Positions 43,539 to 55,504 of a stretch of 64,000 nucleotides of DNA are shown piece after piece. Every line of letters starts with the position of its first letter. Position 1 is the stretch's first letter. The stretch lies in NCBI GenBank assembly GCA_051650525.1, contig JBOFJE010000001.1:62001-126000 (forward strand). Direction: 5' to 3'. A program made the position numbers and the translations under genes. The DNA comes from CAMREV01 sp051650525. Its GTDB lineage: Bacteria; Bacillota_I; Bacilli_A; Mycoplasmatales; Mycoplasmoidaceae. Below the pieces are notes generated by a model. That model worked only from the letters and a program-made list of their open reading frames with translations, ran no database searches and was not told the DNA's origin.

Positions 43539-46225
43539 AAATTATTGCCTCTTATAACATCAAAGCATCTTTGACAAATATCATTATCATGCATTAATTT
43601 TTTTGAGATATGATTTCAGCATCTATAACATTTTAAATATTTAGTTTTCTTTATAGAAATTCAGAATTTAGATCTTTTTAAATATTTAATTTCTGCAATA
43701 TTAAACATTCTTACAAGTTCATCAACTCTAAATGGTAATTTATCAGAATGAATTAAAACCTTTGCTTCATTATTTTTATTTATTATTTTATTTTTTCTTG
43801 CTTCTTCTAATTTGATAAAAATTGAATTTCTTAAGTTAAAAAAATCATTTCATCTTTCAATACTTACTGGAATGATTTCTAAATCCAATAGATTCCCAAA
43901 ATCCTCCAATTGTATAGAAGCTTTTTTCTCTTTGCAATTAAATTGACTATATGCTTCTTCACAGGTATGGGGAATTATTGGATTAAGGATAATCAAATAT
44001 GAATACATTATTTTATGTAAAACACTTTGAATTCCTTTTCTTTTTGGGTGGTCCTTTCTTTCACAGTATAAATAATCCTTTATATAATCAAAATATCATG
44101 ATGATAATTCAATTGTTAATTCATTAATAATTTTAATAATATTTTTAAAATCAAAATTTTCGTAAAAAACTAAAATTTCTTTGATTTTCATTTTTAAAAT
44201 ATATAAAATATAATAGTCAATATCTGAATATTTAACATTATTGTATTCATTAAAATCGTTTAAATTCCCTAATATAAATTTAAAAATTGTGTTTCTTATT
44301 TTCCGATATATTTCTGCATTTTGCTTAATTAATTCAGGAAAAATTCTAACATCTGAACTATAATCTGTTGATGCTACTCATATTCTTAAAACATCTGCCC
44401 CATACTCAGAACACACCTTTATTGGATCAACAACATTACCCAATGATTTAGACATTTTCTTACCATCTTTGTCTAAAACAAAACCATGGCATAATAATGA
44501 TTTATATGGAGCTTTATTATGATAAGCAACCCCTGTTATAAGTGATGAATTAAATCATCCTCTAAATTGGTCCTTCCCCTCAAAATATAAATCAGCAGGG
44601 TATGGCAACTTGTTAAGAGATAAAATATTATGAGAAGTCCCGGAATCGAATCAAACATCCATAGTATCAATTTCCTTACGATATTTTTTGCTCTTGTCAT
44701 AATTATCAGGCAAAAAATACAAAGCATCTTTAACGTATCAAGTATTTATACCTTCTTTTTTCAATATTGATATTATTTTATTTTGTAAATTTAAATCTGT
44801 CAAAGGAATATCATTTTCGTCATATATTATAATAATTGGAACGCCTCAGTATCTTTGTCTGCTTATACATCATTCTTGACGATTATTTATCATTTCCTTA
44901 ATTCTATTAATAATGCTGTCACCTTGAATAGAGGTTACAGAATTTAAAGCATCATTAATTTCTGTTCTAATTTTCGAAATATTAACAAATCATTGTTTTG
45001 TAGATCTATATATTAAAGGTTTTTTTGTTCTTCAATCATGGGCTGCAGAATGCTTTATTTTTTCTTTTCACAACAAATTTCCGCTTTTCTCTAATCTATC
45101 AATAATATTGTCATTAACATTGTTATAAAAATTAAAAACAAGCTCGCTATCATTTATTTCATCTGTAAATACTCCAGAATCATTTATAGGACAAAAAGGA
45201 GGGATATCATATTTTTTACAAGCCATATAATCTTCGTGACCAAAACCTGGCGCATTATGAACTAATCCAGTTCCATCAGAATCTGAAACATAATCAGCAA
45301 TTATAACCAACCCGCTTCTATCATATAAAGGATGTTTGTAAGTAGTGCCTTCAAATTCACTCCCTTTATGTTCAGATATTAATTTATAATTATCTATTTT
45401 TAATTTTTGAAATATTCTATTTAAAGAACTTTTTGAAACTATTATTACTCCTTTATTAGTTCAAACACGAGAATATACTATATCAACATTAACAGCAATA
45501 GCTAAATTTGAGGGTATAGTCCAAGGTGTAGTAGTTCAAATTATTAATTTGTCATTAAATTCTAATATATTTGATTCCAAAACAGTAAAAGCAGCATAAA
45601 TACTATGAGATTCAATATTTTTATACTCAACTTCTGCTTCTGCAAGTGCTGTTTTGCTTGATGGAGATCAATATATAGGCTTATAATCTTGATATATTAA
45701 ATTTATGTTAAGCATTTTATTAAAGATTTTTAACTGTTCTATCTCATAATCATTATCTAGCGTTCTATAAATATTTATCATAGGAGAAAGCATTCCTAAT
45801 CTTAAAAACTGTTTTTTTTGCTTTTCAATTCAATTTAAAGCAAATTGAGAACAGTTATCTCTTTTCTCAGAAATTGATAGTTCACTATTATTATTTATTC
45901 CCTTTTTTAATAATTCAATTTCTATAGGCATTCCATGAGTGTCTCATCCGGGAATATATATTGCGTTAAAATTATTCATATTTTTATATCTGATAATAAT
46001 ATCTTTTAATATCTTATTTAAAGAGTGACCAACATGAATATTCCCATTAGCATATGGTGGCCCATCATGTAAAATAAAATAGGGAAAATTTTTATTCTTT
46101 TGATGAACTTTATCATCTAATTCAATATTTATCCACTTTTCTTGGATTTTAGGTTCTTTAATGCTCAAATTAGCCTTCATTTCAAAATCTGTTTTTGGCA
46201 TTAATAAAGTTAATTTATAGTCCAT
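43535..46225 (-). CDS. ileS: Isoleucyl-tRNA synthetase
   Basis: A class I synthetase with editing. The 896-residue protein has the HIGH motif in NGNIHVGHSLNK, GWDTHGMPIE (Trp is UGA), the editing-domain TTTPWTIPSNLAIAV and GTGLVHNAPGFGHEDY, QWFVNI, KMSKS in GKKMSKSLGNVV, and a C-terminal zinc finger (CYRCWNH, DICQRC). Length and domain order match bacterial IleS. It starts at ATG 46225 behind AAGGTGA. About twenty Trp are UGA, so the standard code shows it only as fragments. Confidence 0.97.
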
Positions 46226-46294
46226 TTTTTCACCTTATAATTATTAAAATTTTTCAAATATTTATATATTATATAAAATTAATTATCCTTTAAT

Positions 46295-47935
46295 TTAACT
46301 TCTGTGATATAAATTATTTATTTCTGATATAGATTTATTCAAAAAATTATTTGAATCCTCTTCTGATTTACCAAAGGCATCTATATATATTTTAAATTTA
46401 GGTTCAGTTCCTGACATTCTAAACTTAATATTTGTGATATTATCATCAAATAGTCATTCGAGACAATCACCATCTTCATTCCAATTTGAATTTAAAAAGT
46501 ATTTATTCGCTATTTTTTTAGGTTTGTGTGATTTAAAGAAATCCATTTTTTTAATCATGTCTTCTTTTCAATTATAATTTTCTTTTATATCCATTTGGAA
46601 TGAAAGAGTTTTCCCAGACCAATAAACATATTTTTGATAAATTTTTTGTAAATAATCAATCAATGTAATTTGATTGTTTTGGCAATAGTCAAAAATTTCT
46701 AGAATTAAAGCAGCAGCTTGAAAAGAATCCTTGTCAAGATTTATTGTAGAGTTTAATGCCCCAATTGCTTCTTCAAAAGCCACTACTAAATCATGCTTAT
46801 CTAATTCATTATCAATTTTATTTGCAAGCCATTTAAAACCTGTTGCTGTTTCATAGAAATTGATATTATTTTTTTTGCAAATTATTTTAGTAAGTCTTGT
46901 AGAAACATAAGTTGTTACCACCATTGGTGATTTTTTAAATTTTTTATTATTTATAACATATTCAGTAAAAATTACCCCAGATTCATTACCTGTTAAATAT
47001 CTCCATTCATCTTCATGCTTAATTACTATTCCAAGTCTGTCAGCATCAGGATCTGAAGCAAGAATAATTTTAGCATCATATTCTTTTGCATACTTCAAAG
47101 CCATCTCAAATGAAATATGGTCCTCTGGATTGGATGATATAGAATTAGCAAAATTTGGATCTATAAAATTTTGTTCTTCAACAACAATAACATTATTATA
47201 ACCAATTGAATTTAATCAATTCTTCATAATACCTATAGCAGTTCCATGGTGGGGAGTAAATATAATAGGAAAATTTTTTGCTTTATTAACAACTGTGTTA
47301 ATTAAACATTTTCTAGCTTTAATTAGATATAAATTCTCTAATGATTCAGGGATAGTCTTAATTAAAAAACTGTTTTCATTATACTTAGCATTTATTATTT
47401 TTTTATTTTCTATAAGATAACTTTCTACTTCATCAGTTTCACTTTTAATTAACTGTGCTCCATTTTTCTTATAAATTTTAAATCCATTGTAATTTTTTGG
47501 GTTATGGCTTGCAGTAATAATAATTGCTCCATCTAATTTCATCTCTTTGATTAAAAAAGAAACTATTGGAGTAGCCTTGATTCTATTATTATCAATTATA
47601 TAAACTTCTATTCCAAATGATGAAGCTACTTTAGCACATATGTCCCTAAATTCATTCCCATTTAGTCTATTATCATGGGCAATAATAATTTTAGGTTCCT
47701 TGTTTTTTTTTAATAATCATTTTGAATAAGCATCAGTTAATTGACTGTAAACAAAACGATTTAATCTATTTGTTCCTAATCCCATTATTTCTCTAATGCC
47801 AGCAGTTCCAAATGATAATTTTTTTTCTGAAAAAAAATTATCTATATCTATATTTGACATCTTTTTTAAAATACTCTTTTCTTCTTTAGAAAGAAGATTT
47901 GAATTGCATCAATCCAAATATATTTTATTTATCAT
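46295..47935 (-). CDS. Phosphoglucomutase/phosphomannomutase (alpha-D-phosphohexomutase family)
   Basis: This enzyme interconverts hexose or pentose 1- and 6/5-phosphates; in this operon it probably converts (deoxy)ribose 1-phosphate to the 5-phosphate. The 546-residue protein has FGTAGIR near the N-terminus, the catalytic Ser in ITASHNPKNYNG, the metal loop ASDPDADRLG, the sugar loop ATGFKW...FEEAIGAL, and the C-terminal phosphate-binding FRMSGTEPKFKIY. It starts at ATG 47935, overlapping the cdd stop by one base (TAATG). The length class (about 550) is that of the PgcA/phosphopentomutase-like group. Confidence 0.93.
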
Positions 47936-48336
47936 TAGCTTATGTCCTTATTTTTAAAAATTTGAAAAGGCATTATTTCAGTAAATTTCTTGATTACCAC
48001 CCTACCGTTTCTGTTGTAAACATAAATCTCTGTGTCAGAATTTGCAAATTCGCTAATAAATTGCCTACATAAACCACATGGAAATAAACTTTCATTTTTT
48101 GTTGAAGAAAATAAATGAATCTCCGAAATAATCTTATGACCATTTGATATCATGGAACAAATTGCTGTTCGTTCAGCACATATTGTTGCCCCAAATGATG
48201 CATTTTCAACATTAACTCCAAAAAAACACTCTCTTTTATTACTTAGCGGAACAACAATTGCTCCAACTTTTAAATTAGAATAAGGACAATATGAATTATT
48301 TATTATTTTTTTTAATTCAGTAAATTTATTTGTCAT
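47935..48336 (-). CDS. cdd: Cytidine deaminase
   Basis: Cdd deaminates (deoxy)cytidine to (deoxy)uridine. The 133-residue protein has YCPYSNLKVGA, VNVENASFGATICAERTA with the catalytic Glu and first zinc ligand Cys, and PCGLCRQFISEF with the other two zinc cysteines. It overlaps pdp by 11 nt and pgm by one base. Confidence 0.96.
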   Translation of the reverse strand: MTNKFTELKKIINNSYCPYSNLKVGAIVVPLSNKRECFFGVNVENASFGATICAERTAICSMISNGHKIISEIHLFSSTKNESLFPCGLCRQFISEFANSDTEIYVYNRNGRVVIKKFTEIMPFQIFKNKDIS

Positions 48337-49636
48337 TTAAAATTTCCATAATTATCTTTCTTTCATTAAAATTTCTATCTTTGAATATTTCAATTAAATT
48401 ATTAGCATCATTTATCAAATTCTTTGTAATCTCATAATTTGATTGAATTCTGAAAAGAATATCACCCTTATTGACACTTTCATATTCATCTATGAAAAAA
48501 ATTATTCCTGCTGATGGGTCAATATTGTCTTCTTTTTTTTTTCTTCCAACTTTTAATTTTAAAGCTAATTCTCCAATTAATTTTGCATCAGGATATATAA
48601 AAAATCCTTTTTTGGAAGCAAAAAAATCCATTGTATATCTTGCCTTTGTATATTCATCTGACATAAGGTCATATTTGCATCCTAATTCTTTAGCATAATC
48701 TAAAAAGATTGATAATGGCTCTTTGGATTTTATTAATTCATCGATTCTTCTATATGCTTCTTTTATATTTTGAGCTATACCTTTATCATGCATAATCTCG
48801 TATAAAAAATAGTAAATTAATTTTTTTAAATTTTTTGACATAAAAATACCATTAAGAAATTTAATAGACTCATATATTTCTAAGCAATTGCCTACATACA
48901 TACCTAATGGCTTTGACATATCAGATAGTGTAATATTGATATTTCGATTAAATTTATTAGAAATTGTTTTACATTTATTTGCAAAATTGATTCCCTTATC
49001 AATATTTTTAAAAAAACCTCCGCTTCCTATTTTTATATCTAAATATATATGATTAGATTTTATTGCAAATTTTTTGGCTAAAATGGATGATGTAATCAAT
49101 GGAATAGAATCTACAGTTGCAGTCACATCCCTTATTTTATATAAAATACCATCAACAGGCACAAAATCATTTGTCTGTTCCATTATAAACATATTATATT
49201 TTAAGAGCAATCTTTTTGATTCCTTTATATCAAAATCAGTTTTGATACCAACTGAATTCAATTTATCTATTGTCCCCCCTGTAATTCCGAGTCCCCTACC
49301 AGAAATTTTAGCAATTTTAATTCCTAATGCTGCAATAATTGGAGAAATTATTAAAGTTATTTTATCCCCTATTCCCCCTGTAGAATGCTTGTCAACAATA
49401 TATCCATATTTTTGAAAGTCCAAAATTTTACCTGATTTTATAATTCCATTTATTAGATAAAATAATTCATCATCTTTTAATCCATTTATATAAATAGATG
49501 TTAAAAAAGATGAAATTTGATAATCTGGGACTAAATTATCAGAAATCATTTTAATAGCTAAATTAATTTCATTTTCATTTAATTCACACTTATTAATTTT
49601 TTTAGATAATATATCTATAAATTTATATTCTTCCAT
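48326..49636 (-). CDS. pdp: Pyrimidine-nucleoside (thymidine) phosphorylase
   Basis: It splits pyrimidine nucleosides with phosphate to base and (deoxy)ribose 1-phosphate. The 436-residue protein carries the signature VDKHSTGGIGDK, ISGRGLGITGGTIDKL (family SGRGLGHTGGTxDKL), VPVDGILYKIRDVTATVDSIPLI and a lipoyl-like C-terminal domain. Its normal length and these motifs leave little doubt; deoA is the other common name. ATG 49636 lies behind GAAGAGG and overlaps the deoD stop (TAATG). Confidence 0.95.
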   Translation of the reverse strand: MEEYKFIDILSKKINKCELNENEINLAIKMISDNLVPDYQISSFLTSIYINGLKDDELFYLINGIIKSGKILDFQKYGYIVDKHSTGGIGDKITLIISPIIAALGIKIAKISGRGLGITGGTIDKLNSVGIKTDFDIKESKRLLLKYNMFIMEQTNDFVPVDGILYKIRDVTATVDSIPLITSSILAKKFAIKSNHIYLDIKIGSGGFFKNIDKGINFANKCKTISNKFNRNINITLSDMSKPLGMYVGNCLEIYESIKFLNGIFMSKNLKKLIYYFLYEIMHDKGIAQNIKEAYRRIDELIKSKEPLSIFLDYAKELGCKYDLMSDEYTKARYTMDFFASKKGFFIYPDAKLIGELALKLKVGRKKKEDNIDPSAGIIFFIDEYESVNKGDILFRIQSNYEITKNLINDANNLIEIFKDRNFNERKIIMEILNDK

Positions 49637-50343
49637 TAAAACCTCTTCAAGGAATTTAATGCTAATAAAATCATCTTGTGCAATGATTTTTCTCTCTCTT
49701 CAGGAGACATTTTTTCTTCATTCAATAATGAATCGCTGCAAGTTAAAATACATGCAGCCTTTTTATTCAATTTTAATGCATTAGCAAAAAGAGCAAATGA
49801 TTCCATTTCAACTGCTTGAGCCTTAGAACTTTCTATAATTTTGTCTAAATTAATAGAAGAATAAAAAGTATCGGAAGAATTAACAGTTATTAATTTTACC
49901 TCAATGTTCAATAACTTAGCCTCTTCTAGGATTTGACTATTAATTTTATCTCAAGAAGGTAAGGTATTATTTTTTACTTTTACTCCTAACATTTTATGAT
50001 ATGTAGAAATTGAATATGAATTTTTAACTAAAAGAACATCATTTAGTTTAATTTCGTTAACATATGAACCAGCAGAGCCAATTCTAATAATTAAATCAAC
50101 ATCATAAAATTTAAAAAGTTCATATGAATAAATACCTATAGAAGGATTCCCCATTCCATGTCCCATAACTGTTACTTGTGTTTCATTAAAAATGCCAGTA
50201 TATGCAAGCATACCTCTAATATCATTCACTAATTTATAATTTTCTAAATAATTTTCCGCAATTCATTTTGCTCTCAGAGGGTCGCCGGGCATTAAAACAA
50301 TTTTAGCAATTTCATCCTTTTTGGATCTTATATGAACAGTCAT
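49636..50343 (-). CDS. deoD: Purine-nucleoside phosphorylase DeoD
   Basis: It cleaves purine (deoxy)nucleosides with phosphate. The 235-residue protein of the hexameric low-molecular-mass family shows VLMPGDPLRAKWIAE (phosphate site, family PGDPLRAKxIA), VMGHGMGNPSIGIYSYEL, IIRIGSAGSY and AVEMESFALFANA (base-binding VEMExAAL). It starts at ATG 50343 behind AAGGAT. First gene of the deoD-pdp-cdd-pgm salvage operon after two small unknown ORFs. Confidence 0.96.
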
Positions 50344-50346
50344 TTT

Positions 50347-50472
50347 TTATTTATCCTTCATATAAGATTTTGCACATAAAATACCATTTTTTTTTGCCAT
50401 TTCATTATCATGAAAAACACTCTCTTTTTTTATTTCATTAATTTTTTCTAAAATTATTCTTTTATTTTCCAT
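50347..50472 (-). CDS. Possible 41-aa small protein before deoD
   Basis: A short frame of 41 residues from ATG 50472 to TAA 50347-50349. It starts inside the last codons of the 178-aa gene (11-nt overlap) and ends 3 nt before the deoD start. The composition is charged and helical (RIILEKINEIKKES) with one Cys. The tight coupling on both sides argues for a real gene, but it has no strong ribosome site of its own and no recognisable motif. Confidence 0.4.
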   Translation of the reverse strand: MENKRIILEKINEIKKESVFHDNEMAKKNGILCAKSYMKDK

Positions 50473-50998
50473 TATTTTTAACCGATGCCATTTGTTCTTC
50501 AATTTTTTTTCTTAATGCCGATGCTTTATTTTTTGTTTTTGTAAAATTAGAATTATTATTAATCACATTGTAAGAAGGTCCATCTACTATTAGTTTCACC
50601 AAATCAAAGCTAGGATTGTCTTTATTACTTATTTCACCTATTAAATTGTTATTTACAATTTTTTTATATTTATCAATTTCTATTAAAATTTTATATTTTA
50701 AAAAACGTTCTAATTTTAGCCTATCCTGTCTTATAAAATATTCTTTGTTATAGTTATCAGATATTTCCTTTTTTATAAAGTTTTCTTGTTCTATAAATTT
50801 ATAAAATTTTTCTTTTTGAGCAAAATTTAAATTTTTTAAATTAGCACCATCAATACCATATTGACTGATTCTTTTATCCAATTCAAGCTCAGCAATTTTT
50901 TCGTGATTTATTTCTTTATTTTTTATAGTTTTAGAAATATTGCTTAACGCTTTTTGAAACTCATGTAAATATTTCTTTCTATTTAGACCATCTATCAT
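50462..50998 (-). CDS. Unknown 178-aa charged, helical protein
   Basis: This protein is not recognised. It starts at ATG 50998 behind TGGAGATT. The protein is cytoplasmic, Lys/Glu/Asn-rich and almost wholly helical in appearance, with likely coiled-coil parts (FQKALSNISKTIKNKEI, KASALRKKIEEQMASVK). There is no signal or TM segment. It heads the minus-strand run leading into the nucleoside-salvage genes and may share their transcript. Confidence 0.65.
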   Translation of the reverse strand: MIDGLNRKKYLHEFQKALSNISKTIKNKEINHEKIAELELDKRISQYGIDGANLKNLNFAQKEKFYKFIEQENFIKKEISDNYNKEYFIRQDRLKLERFLKYKILIEIDKYKKIVNNNLIGEISNKDNPSFDLVKLIVDGPSYNVINNNSNFTKTKNKASALRKKIEEQMASVKNNGK

Positions 50999-51097
50999 TT
51001 AATCTCCATTTAATTTTTATAATATTATTTAAAATATATCTTAATTAAATTATAATAAATAAAATATCTAAAATTTTTATTTTATGGAGAAGAAGAT

Positions 51098-52057
51098 ATG
51101 TTTGATGTTTTGATCGTTGGCGGAGGCCCTGCTGGGATATATGCAGGAATAATGTCTGCTATGAATAAAATGTCCTCATGTATTGTTGAAAGTATGCCTT
51201 TCTTAGGTGGACAGCCTATTATTTTTTACCCTACTAAGGATATTTATGATTTACCTGGTTTTAATTCAATTATGGCTGGAGATTTTATAGATAATCTTAT
51301 TTCCCAACTAGATACGTTTAAAAATTATAAGCCATCAGTTTTTTTGGAATCTTCTCTAATTAATTTTGAAAAAAAAGAAAACTATTATGTATCTACATTA
51401 TCTAATGGTAAAATAATTGTTTCGAGATCTATAATTTTTGCTTCAGGATTATTTTCCCTTTCTCCTAAAAAACTAATTATAGATAGTAATTGTATAGAAA
51501 ATGAAAATATCCATTATACGTTTATAAAAGATGATATATATAAAGACTGCCAGGTTATTATTTTAGGTGGAGGAGATTCTGCATTAGATTGAGCTTCCCA
51601 TTTATGTGAAAAAAATATTACGAATAAGATTACAATTATTCATAGAAAAAAAGATTTTAGAGCAAGAATTGATAAAATTAACAAAATAAAAAATTTAAAA
51701 ATTTTTACTTTAATGAATAAAAATGTTGTTGGAATTACTACAAATAAATTAATAATCCAGGATGTATCTTCATTGGAAAAAGAAGAACTTTTTTTTGATA
51801 AAATACTTGTCCAGTATGGTTTTGAAACTGTTAAGAATAGTACAAATAATTTATTAAATAAATTCGAAATGGATGATAATAATATTTGTGTATCTCGCTC
51901 GTTTGAAACATCTTCTAAAAATATATATATTGTTGGTCAATGTGCTAATTACTTATCTAAACCAAATTTGATTATAGTATCAATGTCAGAAGCAGCTAAA
52001 GCAGTATTTTCTATTTTATGAAAAATCAAAAATGGATATTTTAATGAAACAGAATAA
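51098..52057 (+). CDS. FAD/NAD(P) oxidoreductase, ferredoxin-NADP reductase type 2 (YumC-like)
   Basis: The 319-residue flavoprotein has VLIVGGGPAGIYAGIMSA at the N-terminus, GGQPIIFYPTKDIYDLPGF (family GGQLxxLYPEKxIYDVPGF), the NADPH motif IILGGGDSALDW and a C-terminal IYIVGQCA. The redox-active CxxC of thioredoxin reductase is missing, and the GGQ/YPxKxIYD motif is that of thioredoxin reductase-like ferredoxin-NADP reductases. The partner could be a flavodoxin or ferredoxin not seen here. It starts at ATG 51098 behind GGAGAAG and overlaps the next gene by 26 nt. Confidence 0.85.
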
Positions 52058-52712
52058 ATCTCTTTACTATAACAAAGAGTTTTATTTTTATTATTTAATT
52101 GAAAAAAATATAAGTAAAATAAATTTGAAAATTAAAGATGATGGTAGCATCATTGTTTCCTGTCCCTTTGGAATGTCATTAAAAATAATTGAGAAATTTC
52201 TTTATGAAAGTATTGATTTTATTAAAAATAATAAAGAAAGAATTTCTAATAATAGTTTATATAATATTGAAAATAATAGACTTAGTATTCTAGGCAAAGA
52301 ATATAAAATTATTAAAACTTTGTCAAATTATAATTATCATTGTATTTTAAATCAAAATATTTTTATTAATTATAAAAATCAAGCATCAATCGAGAATAAT
52401 ATAAAATTGTTATTAAAAAAATTTGCATTTCCATATTTGGAAAAAAGAATTACGATGTTATCTAGTTCAATGAATATAAAATATAATTCTTTTAAAATTA
52501 AGTGAATGAATAGTAAATGAGGATATTGCACTATAAATAAGGATATTGTCATTAATACAAAATTAATTATATTCCCACCAGAAATCATTGATTATGTAAT
52601 TATCCATGAATTATCTCATATAATTTATATGAATCATAGTAAAGATTTTTGAATCTATGTTTCAAAACATTGTCCTAATTGAAAAACATTTAGAAAAAAA
52701 CTAAAAATATAA
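52032..52712 (+). CDS. YgjP-like metallopeptidase-domain protein (DUF45/M48 family)
   Basis: The 226-residue protein has the C-terminal zinc-site motif YVIIHELSHIIYMNHSKDFW (HExxH plus a downstream His), KWGYCTINKDIVIN (family WGSCSxxGxIxLN) and CPNWKTFRKKL at the end, the layout of YgjP/WrpA-type proteins. An N-terminal beta-rich part precedes it. The family resembles SprT/M48 metallopeptidases, and its biochemical role is not established. ATG 52032 overlaps the FNR-like gene; ATG 52044 with GGA seven bases upstream is an equally good start. Confidence 0.83.
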
Positions 52713-52738
52713 TTAAATTATATTTTTAGTTTTTTTCT
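52696..52738. terminator. Bidirectional terminator between the YgjP-like gene and ftsH
   Basis: A long perfect inverted repeat (about 18 bp per arm, three-base loop near 52714-52716) covers the stop codons of both convergent genes and is flanked by A and T runs. Confidence 0.8.
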
Positions 52739-54866
52739 TTTCTAATCTTGATTTTTCAATTAAAACACTTTCTGGAACTTTTTTATTTTTATGAATATAA
52801 TCAATTTCATTTTTAATTATTGTCTCATTTATCAACAATGTTTCAACAATCAATTCTAATTCAGCACGGTTTTCTATAATAATTTTTTTTGCTTCTTCAT
52901 ATGAATCACTAATTATTTTATTAACTTCATTATCAATTTTTAAAGATGTTTCATTAGAATAAAGCTTTTTAAAACCAGTTCTTTCGTCAACACCTTCTGA
53001 TGGAATAAATTGAGTCATTCCTAAATCATCTGACATACCTAATTTCATAATCATAGATCTCACAATATTAGTTACTTTATATAAATCATTGGCAGCACCA
53101 GTAGTGATCCCGTCTTTCCCATAAATAATTTCTTCAGCAGCTCTTCCACCTAATGTCATTTTAATAATCCCAAGTAAATCTGATTTTTTTTGAACAGTAA
53201 GTTCTTGATTTTTAGGAGTAGAGACAGTATATCCAGCAGCCTTACCTCTAGGAATTATTGTAATTTTCTCTACAACATCAGCCCCTGGAGTATAAAGGCC
53301 AACAAGAGCATGACCTGCCTCATGGTATGCAATTAATTTTCTTTCTTCTTCTAATATTACTCTACTTTTCTTTGCTGGCCCAGCAATAACACGATCTATT
53401 GCTTCATCCATCATTTTCAATGAAATAACAGTTTTATCTTCTCTTACTGCTAAAATTGCAGCTTCATTTAAGACATTTTCAAGTTGAGCCCCAGAAAATC
53501 CTGGTGTCCTTCTAGCAATATCACTTAATTCAACTAATGAAGAAATATTTTTATTCTTAGCATGAATCTTTAAAATTTCTATCCTTTCCTTAATATCAGG
53601 TAAATTAATTTGAACCTGTCTATCAAATCTTCCAGGTCTTAAAATTGCATCATCTAAAGAGTCAAGTCTATTCGTTGCTGCAATTACAACTACACCAGAA
53701 TTAGTATTAAATCCATCCATTTCAGCAAGTAATTGGTTAATAGTTTGATCTCCAATGCCACTAGAAACATCAAACTTACTTCTTTTAGAAGCCACTGAAT
53801 CAATTTCGTCAATAAATATTATAGATGGAGCAGATTCAGTTGCTTTCTTAAATAAATCTCTAACTCTTTTAGCTCCAACACCAACTAACATGTCTTCAAA
53901 ACCAGAGCCTGATATGAAGAAAAATGGAACACTTGCCTCACCAGCAACAGCCTTAGCTAATAAAGTTTTCCCAGTACCTGGAGGGCCATATAAGATTACT
54001 CCTTTGGGGCTTCTTGCACCCATTGAAACATATTTTGAAGGATTTTTTAAATAATCAACTATTTCTAGTAATTCTTCTTTTTCTTCTTGGATACCAGCTA
54101 CATCTTTAAATTTAACATCAGAATGAACAAGTTTTGCTCCAGATTTTCCTACACTAAATATTGAGCCTCCTGAACCTCCACCACTTGCGCTTTTATAACT
54201 TTTATAAAGAATCACAATGAAAACTATCATCAAAATAATTGGTAATAAATTAATAATTAATGCAAAAATATTAATTGGTTGAGATGGTGCTTGTGCGTCA
54301 GCACTTGCTCCAATAAATTCTACTCCAAAAACAGTGTTTGGTTCTTGACTTGCATCATCAATATCATATATAGTCCCTTTAGAATCATCAATAAAAGTTG
54401 AACCAAATCTTACACCATATAATGAAGGCTTATCTTTAATATCATATGTATATCAAGAACCATTTAATACATACCCTTGACCAAATCAACCTGAAACATC
54501 AATATTAACACGAACCTGATTTCCACTAGAAATAATGCTAAAAGAATTAGTTTGTGTTATTAAACGTTTTTTATTTCCTGAGAAGAAAATAGTAATATCT
54601 TTGGACTTATCAGAAGCTTTTATTGATTTTATTCCTGATATAGTTGTAGGCTTAATGGAAGTGCCAACAATTCAAACAATTATTCCTAATCCGCCTACTC
54701 CTAATAGTGATAATAACACAATCTTAAATGTACTATTTTTTTTTGGCAAAATATTACTATTCTTATTTATATTTTTTCCATTACTTGAGGGATCTACACT
54801 ATTTTTTTTAACAGATAAATCATCCTCTGATTTATTTGCTAAATTATTTCTCAAATTTCATTTCAT
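52713..54866 (-). CDS. ftsH: ATP-dependent zinc metalloprotease FtsH
   Basis: A membrane-bound AAA+ protease for quality control of membrane and short-lived proteins. The 717-residue protein has TM1 (residues about 46-66), an external domain of about 125 residues, TM2 (about 197-221), the AAA module with GPPGTGKT (residues 294-301), IIFIDEIDSVA, the SRH region with ATNRLD and RPGRFDRQ, and the zinc protease HEAGH. The true start is ATG 54866, reached only by reading UGA as Trp. hpt lies just upstream, as in Bacillus. Confidence 0.96.
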
Positions 54867-54912
54867 AAAAAATTATGCTCCATTGACATTAATAATATCT
54901 TTATTATTAACA

Positions 54913-54940
54913 ATACTATATTATACAAAAAAAAAAAAAA
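54913..54940 (-). promoter_or_regulatory. ftsH promoter with a T14 tract upstream of the -10
   Basis: On the minus strand a run of 14 T (54927-54940) is followed by G and then TATAAT (about 54920-54925), giving an extended TGTATAAT -10, about 50 bp before the ftsH start. The homopolymer fills almost the whole -35/-10 spacer. No consensus -35 is seen. Confidence 0.45.
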
Positions 54941-54949
54941 TTAATAATA

Positions 54950-55504
54950 TTACTTTTCTTTATCTATTTTTATTGCTGCTATATAATTTAAATTTCTATA
55001 TTTTTCTTTTCAATCCAATCCATACCCTACAACAAATTTATTAGGAATATTAAAGCAAGAATAGTTCGCATTTAAATCATTAACTCTTGCATTTTTTTTG
55101 TCTAAAAGTGTAATTAATTTTACAGATTTTGCACCGTTTTTGTTTAGCATATCTATTAAAATTTTAGACGTAAATCCACTGTCGATAATATCGTCTACTA
55201 TCAAAACATTTTTGTCTATGACATCCATAGAATAATTTGATAAAATTTTAGGTTCCAAGGACCTTTGTTCATCTATATAACTTGATATACAAATACAATC
55301 TAAAACAATCTCATGTTGTATATTAAACATAAGATTTGTTAAAAATGGGATTGAACCCTTTAAAACACATAATATTAGGATAGGTTCTTTTTCATCACAA
55401 TATTCAGTGTCAACCCATTTTGCTGCTTTTTTAATTCCGATATTAATTTCTTTATTGGTAATTAATATAGATTCAATTTCATTATTATTACTATTTTGAT
55501 TCAT
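54950..55504 (-). CDS. hpt: Hypoxanthine phosphoribosyltransferase
   Basis: Salvages hypoxanthine and guanine with PRPP. The 184-residue protein has LCVLKGSIPFLTNLM (PRPP-proximal LKG motif), the PRPP signature VLIVDDIIDSGFT, LITLLDKK and VVGYGLDWKEKYRNL (family VGYGLDYxExYRNLP), the last read through UGA Trp 55010-55012. Normal family length. It overlaps the ispF stop by 14 nt. Confidence 0.95.

Noticed and set aside
44536..44727. Minus-strand frame within ileS
   Set aside because: It is in a different frame from ileS, whose catalytic motifs continue through this stretch.
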